Positions 58,877 to 64,000 of a stretch of DNA of 64,000 bases are shown here, in pieces. Source of the DNA: Actinomycetes bacterium (GTDB lineage: Bacteria > Actinomycetota > Actinomycetes > Propionibacteriales > Nocardioidaceae). The notes under the pieces are model-generated. The model was given only the letters and a program-made list of their open reading frames with translations. It ran no database searches and was not told the DNA's origin. Where the stretch lies: the NCBI GenBank assembly GCA_023460975.1, contig JAEWOG010000016.1, forward strand, positions 1 to 64,000. The letters run 5' to 3'. Position numbers and translations under genes: made by a program. The number at the start of each line of letters is the position of its first letter. The first letter of the stretch is position 1.

Positions 58877-59239
58877 TCAGTCCCAGTCCAGGCCGCCGCG
58901 ACGCCACTCATAGGCGTACGCGAGCGTGATGTTGAACAGGAAGAGGAACACGGCGATCAGGCCGAACCACGAGAGCTGGTTGAAGTAGACCGCCCACGGG
59001 ACCAGGAACATGATCTCGACGTCGAAGATGATGAAGGTCATCGCGACCGTGTAGTACTTCACCGGGAAGCGACCGCCACCCACTGCCTGGGGCGTGGGTT
59101 CGATCCCGCACTCGTACGAGTCCAGCTTGGCCCGGTTGTAGCGCCTCGGGCCCACCACGAAAGCACTCGCCACGATCGACAAGATCGCGAATGCCGCCGC
59201 GATGAGGGCCAACGCCAGCACTGGCGTGTACAGCTCCAT
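58877..59239 (-). CDS. nuoA: NADH-quinone oxidoreductase subunit A
   Basis: The first gene of the nuo operon: a 120-residue three-span subunit (YECGIEPTPQAVGGGRFPVK, YYTVAMTFIIFDVEIMFLVP). ATG 59239 follows GGAAGGAAG. A Rex-like operator lies 36 bases upstream of the start. Confidence 0.97.
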   Translation of the reverse strand: MELYTPVLALALIAAAFAILSIVASAFVVGPRRYNRAKLDSYECGIEPTPQAVGGGRFPVKYYTVAMTFIIFDVEIMFLVPWAVYFNQLSWFGLIAVFLFLFNITLAYAYEWRRGGLDWD

Positions 59240-59274
59240 CGGCTTCCTTCCTCATCGTGCGCCGCATTGTGACC

Positions 59275-59292
59275 TTGTGAACTACTTCACTA
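59275..59292. promoter_or_regulatory. Rex-type operator upstream of nuoA
   Basis: TTGTGAACTACTTCACTA matches the Rex consensus TTGTGAANNNNTTCACAA at 13 of 14 specified positions. Rex senses the NADH/NAD+ ratio and represses respiratory genes in Actinobacteria, including nuo in Streptomyces (established). The dyad is centred 44 bases before the nuoA start, within or near the expected promoter. Confidence 0.8.
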
Positions 59293-59547
59293 GTGGCGCT
59301 CGGCACAGTCTAGGCCCGTCCGCGGGCCACGTCACCCCGGGGTGGGCGAAGCGCCAAATAGGCGCTCACCTGCGCATTTAACGAACAAGAGCCTTGGCTA
59401 AATGGGCCGAAAATTGGCCCTTCTGAGGCGGTCCGCGAGGGGCCGTTCGTGAGCAAGGTCACGAGGTTCGGGACCCTTGTCCCGTGCGCGCAGGACGTAC
59501 GCCCCTGGCCCCGTGGGCACGGCGTACCGACTTGTCCTGGGGCTGGT
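59293..59547. other. Intergenic segment without a recognised gene
   Basis: The segment holds only a short dyad (GGGCC-gaaaatt-GGCCC near 59405) and no plausible coding region or RNA. A TAGACT box on the minus strand near 59310 might be a second nuo promoter. Confidence 0.5.
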
Positions 59548-59910
59548 GTCATACAAACCCGCTCCGTGCGGGCGGGCGTCATACAAACCCGCTGGGTACG
59601 GCCCCGCGTCATACAAACCCACCCCACCACGCCACGCGTCATACAAACCCACACCTATAGATGCCGGTTCGTATGACGCAGTGCCCCAGAGCCCCGGTAC
59701 GTATGACGCCGAGCCCCACAGCCCCGGTACGCATGACGCAGACGGGCGCCGTCATACAAACCCGCCCCACCACGCCACGCGTCATACAAAGCCACACCTA
59801 TAGACGCCAGTACGTATGACGCCAAGGCCCGCAGCCCCCGTACGTATGACGCGGAGCCCCACAGCCCCGGTTCGTATGACGCCGAGCCCCAGAGCCCCCG
59901 TACGTATGAC
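59548..59910. repeat. Bidirectional 30-bp-periodic repeat array
   Basis: Thirteen copies of a 12-13-bp core occur in four alternating blocks. The forward form GTCATACAAACCC starts at 59548, 59578, 59608, 59638 and at 59751, 59781. The reverse form GGTACGTATGAC ends at 59677, 59707, 59737 and at 59820, 59850, 59880, 59910. Spacing inside every block is exactly 30 bases. CACCTATAGATGCC or its variant marks the two forward-to-reverse turns. Both strands have open frames with 10-residue repeats, but none has a credible start or family. Confidence 0.9.
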
Positions 59911-59932
59911 GCAGCGCCCAGAGGGCGACGCT

Positions 59933-60622
59933 TCAGACCAGCGCGCGGTGGAGGGCGACGATGCCCCCGGTGAGGTTGCGGTGGCGGGGGTCGCGCAGTC
60001 CGGCGCTCGCCATCATGGCGCCGAAGCCCCGCTGGTCGGGCCAGGCGCGGATCGACTCGGCGAGGTACACGTACGCCTCGGGGTTGGAGGACACGGCGCG
60101 AGCGATCGCGGGGAGCGCCTTCATGAGGTACTCCATGTAGGCCACCCGGAACGGCGCCCAGGTGGGAGTGCTGAACTCACACACGACGACGCGGCCACCG
60201 GGGCGCGTCACGCGCGCCATCTCTCGCAGGCCGGACACGGGGTCCACGAAGTTGCGGATGCCGAACGAGACGAGCACCGCGTCGAACGTGTCGTCAGCGA
60301 AGGGCAGCTTGGTTCCGTCGCCGGCGACGAACGGAAGTTCGGGGCGAGCCTTCTTGCCCGCCTGCAGCATCCCGATCGAGAAGTCGCACGGCACGACCTG
60401 CGCGCCGGCCTTGGCGAACGCCACGCTGGAGACGCCCGTACCCGCCGCGAGGTCGAGGATCCGCTCACCCGGCTGCGGGCTCACGGCAGCCAAGGACTCG
60501 CGGCGCCACTGCGCATCGATGCCCCCGGTCAGGACCGAGTTGGTGATGTCGTAGCGGCGGGCGACGCCGTCGAACATGCGCTGGACGTCGGCTGGCTGCT
60601 TGTCGAGTTCGGCTCGGGACAC
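59933..60622 (-). CDS. menG: Demethylmenaquinone methyltransferase
   Basis: A 229-residue SAM-dependent methyltransferase of the UbiE/MenG family: MFDGVARRYDITNSVLTGGI at the start, motif I ILDLAAGTGVSSVAFAKAG, FGIRNFVDPVSGLREMARV and the C-terminal RNLTGGIVALHRA. It makes menaquinone from demethylmenaquinone. TAGGCT (60629-60634) is 6 bases ahead of GTG 60622; GGAGG between them may also serve for ribosome binding. Confidence 0.95.
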   Translation of the reverse strand: MSRAELDKQPADVQRMFDGVARRYDITNSVLTGGIDAQWRRESLAAVSPQPGERILDLAAGTGVSSVAFAKAGAQVVPCDFSIGMLQAGKKARPELPFVAGDGTKLPFADDTFDAVLVSFGIRNFVDPVSGLREMARVTRPGGRVVVCEFSTPTWAPFRVAYMEYLMKALPAIARAVSSNPEAYVYLAESIRAWPDQRGFGAMMASAGLRDPRHRNLTGGIVALHRALV

Positions 60623-60628
60623 CCTCCG

Positions 60629-60634
60629 AGCCTA
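60629..60634 (-). promoter_or_regulatory. -10 box for menG
   Basis: TAGGCT on the minus strand predicts a transcript start at or near the GTG of menG. Confidence 0.55.
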
Positions 60635-60758
60635 GTGGCCGCTCAGGCACATGGCCGTCGCGGGCAACCTTCTCGGCGTCTGGAGCGTCATTACACTGGG
60701 CACGCGGGACTGCGCGCGCCTGCGAAAGCACACGTCAGCACGCACATGGGGGAATGAC

Positions 60759-61793
60759 ATGCACACGACGCACGGGGCTGCCCGCACGAGGGGGCCGCTG
60801 GTGCTGGCCCTGGTCACGGCTCTTCTGCTGCCGCTCCTTGCGGCCACGCTGACCACCGGGCCCGCGCAGGCCACGTCGACGGCGACCGCGTCCGCCCGCA
60901 CCTTCGAGACCCTTCGACCCGGCGACCGCGGCTGGACCGTACGGATCCTCCAGTCGCGCTTGCACCAGCTCGGCCTGCACACCGAGGTGATCACGGGGCG
61001 TTTCGACGACGAGACGACTGAGGGCGTACGAACCTTCCAGAAGCGCCGCAAGTGGAAGGTCACCGGGGTCGTCGACGAGGCGATGTGGACCAAGCTCCTC
61101 GAGGTGACCACGGAGCCGACGCACGAGGCGTTGACCAACCAGTTCACCCCGGGCGAACCCCTCCTGGCGCGCGGCGCGAAGGGCAAGAAGGTCCGCGATC
61201 TCCAGGCACGGCTCAAGCAGCTGCACCGCTACCGCGGCAAGGTCACCGGCCAGTACGCCCGGAGCACCGTCAAGGCCGTCAAGACCTTCCAGACCAAGCA
61301 GCGCATCCCGGTGACGGGCTTCGTCGACCAGCGCACCCTCGACCGACTCCTCGGCAAGACGCGCCAGCCCACCAAGGCCGAGCTCTACAACATCGTCCCG
61401 AAGGGACCGAAGCTCGATCCGCGCTGCGTCACCGGGCGCGCCATGTGCATCGACAAGTCGAGCCGTTCGCTGCGCTGGGTCGTCGACGGCGTGGTCCAGA
61501 AGGCATTCGACGTGCGCTTCGGTTCCGCCGAACTCCCCACCCGCGAGGGCGAGTTCTCCGTCTTCAGCAAGTCCCGCGACCACGTCTCCAGCCTCTACAA
61601 CACCCCCATGCCGTTCGCCATGTTCTTCTCCGGCGGCCAGGCGGTGCACTACTCCCCCGACTTCGCAGCGAACGGCTACAACGGCGCCTCGCACGGATGC
61701 GTCAACGTGCGCGACCGTGCGGGGATCGAGTGGCTCTTCGATGAGGTCGCCATCGGCGACCGGGTCGTCGTCTACTGGTCCTCGAAGCTCTGA
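60759..61793 (+). CDS. L,D-transpeptidase with two peptidoglycan-binding domains
   Basis: A secreted 344-residue cell-wall enzyme that probably forms 3-3 cross-links or anchors proteins. A signal peptide (GPLVLALVTALLLPLLAATL, cleavage near AQA-TS) precedes two PG_binding_1 domains (residues about 48-110 and 128-190). The YkuD domain has the catalytic motif with His in AVHYSPDFAANGYNGASHGC followed by VNVRD; Cys is the nucleophile. GGGGGAATG precedes ATG 60759. The region GRAMCIDKSSRSLRWVVDG starts the catalytic domain. Confidence 0.92.
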   Translation: MHTTHGAARTRGPLVLALVTALLLPLLAATLTTGPAQATSTATASARTFETLRPGDRGWTVRILQSRLHQLGLHTEVITGRFDDETTEGVRTFQKRRKWKVTGVVDEAMWTKLLEVTTEPTHEALTNQFTPGEPLLARGAKGKKVRDLQARLKQLHRYRGKVTGQYARSTVKAVKTFQTKQRIPVTGFVDQRTLDRLLGKTRQPTKAELYNIVPKGPKLDPRCVTGRAMCIDKSSRSLRWVVDGVVQKAFDVRFGSAELPTREGEFSVFSKSRDHVSSLYNTPMPFAMFFSGGQAVHYSPDFAANGYNGASHGCVNVRDRAGIEWLFDEVAIGDRVVVYWSSKL

Positions 61794-61822
61794 GACCGAC
61801 TCCGGACACTCGGCATCCCCAC

Positions 61823-61842
61823 GCGTCTCGGATCCGAGACGC
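61823..61842. promoter_or_regulatory. Perfect 20-bp palindrome upstream of the P450 gene
   Basis: GCGTCTCGGATCCGAGACGC is identical to its own reverse complement. It lies 30 bases after the transpeptidase stop and 53 bases before the P450 start. It could be an operator or, less likely, a terminator stem without loop. Confidence 0.55.
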
Positions 61843-61895
61843 CCACCTGCCGGGACCACCTGCCCGGGAGCGTGGCCCTGCGCTCAGGATGAGCC

Positions 61896-63080
61896 ATGGC
61901 CAGCCGCTTCGATCTCTCTGACCCGACGTTCGACGTGACCTCCACGACCGTGCACGCCGCGCGGGACGAACAGTGGTGGGTGGAGACCAACTTCGGCTGG
62001 GCGGTGCTGCGGTACGAGGAGGCCTCTGCGCTCCTGAAGGACCGCCGCTTCCAGCAGGGCAACGCGAAGTGGCCCGACCAGAACGGCATCCACTCCGGCC
62101 GCTTCCACGGCTGGTGGAAGGAGACGCTCCTCTCGCTGGAGGGCGACGACCACTCCCGGGTCCGCCGCCTGCTCATGCCGGCGTTCCGCAACAAGGTGAT
62201 CGCGGCGATGCGCCCGCAGTTCCAGGCGCTCGCCAACGAGCTCATCGACTCGTTCGCACCGCGCGGCGAGGTCGAGTTCATCAGCGAGTTCGCGGAGCCG
62301 TACGCCGCCCGGATCCTGTGCCAACTGCTCGGCCTGCCCGAAGAGAACTGGCAGCAGCTGGCCCACTGGGCCGACGACCTGGGCAAGTCGTTCGGCATCG
62401 CGGTGGCAGAGGACCTGCCGCGCATCGAGGCCGCACTCGACGGCCTGTACGGCTACATCGACGAGGTCGTCGAGCTCCGCCTCGCCGAGCCCGCGGACGA
62501 TCTGGTCTCCACCCTGATCGCCGCCTCGAACAGTGAGGACGGCCGACTCAGCCGCCACGAGCTCGGCGTGGCCCTGGTCTTCCTCGCCTTCGCCGGCATG
62601 GAGACCACGCGCAACCAGCTCGGCCTCGCGCTGCAGACGCTGCTGGGCCACCCCGACCAGTGGGCGCTCCTGGGCGAGAACCCTGACCTCGGCGCCCCCG
62701 CAGTGGAGGAGGTCATGCGCGTCAACCCGACCGTCACCTGGATCACGCGCGAGGCCATCGACGACGTCGACCTGTTCGGTCTGCACATCCCGCGCGGCGG
62801 CATCGTCCAGGTCCTCTCGCACAGCGCCGGGACGGACCCTGCCGCCATGCCCGACCCGTCGTTCGACATCACCGCGCAGCGGCCGCCGCACCTGGGGTTC
62901 GGCTCGGGCGTCCACCACTGCCTGGGCCACTTCGTGGCACGCACGGACATGGCTGTGGCCCTGCCGCTGCTGGCCGCCCGGATGCCCGACGCGCGGCCCG
63001 ACGGCCCCGGTCGGTGGCTGCCCGTGTCGGGCAACACCGGAGCACTGGAGTTCCCCATCCGCTTCACTCCCGGGCACTGA
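61896..63080 (+). CDS. Cytochrome P450
   Basis: A bacterial class I P450 of 394 residues. The I-helix motif is AFAGMETTRN, the K-helix ExxR is EEVMR, and the heme ligand loop is FGSGVHHCLG (Cys about residue 342). A partner ferredoxin or reductase is not adjacent. AGGATGAG precedes ATG 61896. The natural substrate is unknown; fatty acid, terpenoid or xenobiotic hydroxylation are all possible. Confidence 0.93.
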   Translation: MASRFDLSDPTFDVTSTTVHAARDEQWWVETNFGWAVLRYEEASALLKDRRFQQGNAKWPDQNGIHSGRFHGWWKETLLSLEGDDHSRVRRLLMPAFRNKVIAAMRPQFQALANELIDSFAPRGEVEFISEFAEPYAARILCQLLGLPEENWQQLAHWADDLGKSFGIAVAEDLPRIEAALDGLYGYIDEVVELRLAEPADDLVSTLIAASNSEDGRLSRHELGVALVFLAFAGMETTRNQLGLALQTLLGHPDQWALLGENPDLGAPAVEEVMRVNPTVTWITREAIDDVDLFGLHIPRGGIVQVLSHSAGTDPAAMPDPSFDITAQRPPHLGFGSGVHHCLGHFVARTDMAVALPLLAARMPDARPDGPGRWLPVSGNTGALEFPIRFTPGH

Positions 63081-63115
63081 ACCCTGCCGAATCCGTGGTG
63101 ACCGACTGGCAGGCG

Positions 63116-63121
63116 TACGCT
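63116..63121 (+). promoter_or_regulatory. -10 box for menF
   Basis: TACGCT ends 8 bases before GTG 63130. No ribosome-binding site is visible, so the transcript is probably leaderless. Confidence 0.5.
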
Positions 63122-63129
63122 GTTTCCTT

Positions 63130-64000
63130 GTGACGACGGCCTCCCACGAGCAGCGAACCGCCTCCTTGGTGGTGCGCACCGTGGCAGTCGACTCCGAGGC
63201 AGCTCAGGGCCCACTCATCGACCTCCTCCCCCGCGAGGAGGCAGTCACGTGGCTCCGCAACGGCGAGGGTCTCGTCGGGTGGGGAGTGGCCGCACAGGTC
63301 CGTACGAGCGGTGCGACTCGCTTCAGCGACGCCGACAAGTGGTGGACGGAGACCTGCGCCCGCGCGGTCATCACCGATGAGGTCGGTGAGCCCGGAACGG
63401 GCATGGTGGCCTTCGGCACCTTCGGGTTTGCCGACGACCCCGGCGACTCCGTCCTGATCGTTCCCCGGGTCGTCCTCGGCCGACGCGGGGGCCGTACGTG
63501 GCTGACGGTCACCGACGTCGACGAGGCGCCCCTCCCCGACCTTGCGCCCACGGATGCCCCGGCTGCACCGGTCGGCCTGAGTTTCGCCGACGGCTCGGTC
63601 GACGGCGAGGCGTGGATGAGCGTGGTCGCCGAGGCCGTCGCCTGCATCGAGGCCGGCCAACTGGAGAAGGTCGTCCTCGCCCGCGACCTGCTGGCCACCA
63701 CACAGGTCCCCGTCGACGTGCGCTGGCCGCTGCGACGCCTCAGCGAGCAGTACGCGATGTGCTGGACCTTCCACGTGGACGGCATGTTCGGCGCCACGCC
63801 GGAGATGCTCGTACGCCGCGAGCGCGGCCTGGTCACCTCCCGCGTGCTGGCCGGCACCATCCGCCGCACCGGCGACGACGAGCGCGACCTCGCGCTCGCA
63901 GCCACGCTGGCCCGCTCCAGCAAGGACCTCGAAGAGCACGAGTACGCGGTGCGCTCGGTGGCCGACGCGCTCGAGCCGCACTGCTCGTCCATGAACGTGC
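63130..64000 (+). CDS. menF: Isochorismate synthase, 5' part
   Basis: The first 290 codons of a chorismate-binding enzyme; the gene continues past the right edge. The N-terminus is MTTASHEQRTASLVVRTVAV. The catalytic half begins near residue 160 with IEAGQLEKVVLARDLLATTQ, then MFGATPEMLVRRERGLVTSR, LAGTIRRTGDDERDLALAAT, and LARSSKDLEEHEYAVRSVAD. These are MenF/EntC motifs (GATPE and LAGT). It converts chorismate to isochorismate for menaquinone; a siderophore role is possible but menG is nearby. Start chosen at GTG 63130. Confidence 0.9.
   Translation, partial: MTTASHEQRTASLVVRTVAVDSEAAQGPLIDLLPREEAVTWLRNGEGLVGWGVAAQVRTSGATRFSDADKWWTETCARAVITDEVGEPGTGMVAFGTFGFADDPGDSVLIVPRVVLGRRGGRTWLTVTDVDEAPLPDLAPTDAPAAPVGLSFADGSVDGEAWMSVVAEAVACIEAGQLEKVVLARDLLATTQVPVDVRWPLRRLSEQYAMCWTFHVDGMFGATPEMLVRRERGLVTSRVLAGTIRRTGDDERDLALAATLARSSKDLEEHEYAVRSVADALEPHCSSMNV

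Noticed and set aside
59548..59910. CRISPR array
   Set aside because: Repeats are only about 13 bp, occur in both orientations in blocks, spacers are 15-18 bp and partly similar to each other, and there are no cas genes.
59816..60757. Long plus-strand ORF over the repeat array and menG
   Set aside because: It is the antisense shadow of menG; the 10-residue repeats simply reflect the 30-bp period.
61896..63080. Part of a natural-product gene cluster
   Set aside because: No biosynthetic core enzyme, ferredoxin or regulator accompanies the P450; neighbours are cell-wall and menaquinone genes.

Overview
The window is high-GC actinobacterial chromosome, most likely from the Nocardioidaceae/Propionibacteriales. 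The evidence is strong G+C bias, many GTG starts, a tRNA-Thr/tRNA-Met/rpmG/hadAB/(murB)/tRNA-Trp/secE/nusG/rplK/rplA order much like that of Mycobacterium, a 14-gene nuo operon, menaquinone genes, and a TANNNT box 6-8 bases upstream of many start codons (leaderless transcription). The family-level assignment is inference from gene content; no search was run.

Layout. 1-9380: translation and cell-envelope block, mostly on the minus strand (rplL partial, rplJ with an L10-type leader, rplA, rplK, nusG, secE, three tRNAs, rpmG, two MaoC-type dehydratases, murB), with a DnaB-C-domain ATPase, an adenosine deaminase and a small membrane protein on the plus strand. 9452-18237: amidase, lrgAB-like pair, 3-methyladenine DNA glycosylase, a 6C-type small RNA, a TetR regulator, pirin, an FdhF/YdeP-type molybdopterin oxidoreductase and an MFS exporter. 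18247-21678: homogentisate degradation (hmgA diverging from an unknown gene coupled to fahA). 21740-24551: histidine phosphatase, MFS protein, tRNA-Tyr and yajQ.

24534-33706: a 9.2-kb integrated element in the last codons of yajQ. It is bounded by identical 16-bp attL and attR cores and carries matching arm-type repeats beside both. It holds a tyrosine integrase whose stop codon lies in the att core, an XRE repressor diverging from an excisionase-like gene, a translationally coupled ten-gene operon of small zinc-binding and HTH proteins, a 92-bp hairpin, a partly duplicated gene, and at the attR end a two-gene nucleotidyltransferase-like cargo pair. No capsid, portal, terminase, relaxase or FtsK/Tra gene is visible, so it looks like a satellite or cargo-type element. 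This is the best candidate for an undescribed system here.

33817-64000: sulfate ABC importer, 2-oxoacid:ferredoxin oxidoreductase (korAB), a secreted protein, RarD, a long-chain polyprenyl diphosphate synthase, the complete nuoA-N operon behind a Rex-like operator, an unusual bidirectional 30-bp-periodic repeat array, menG, an L,D-transpeptidase, a cytochrome P450 and the start of menF. KorAB, NADH dehydrogenase, polyprenyl synthase, MenG and MenF together make up much of a menaquinone-linked respiratory system.
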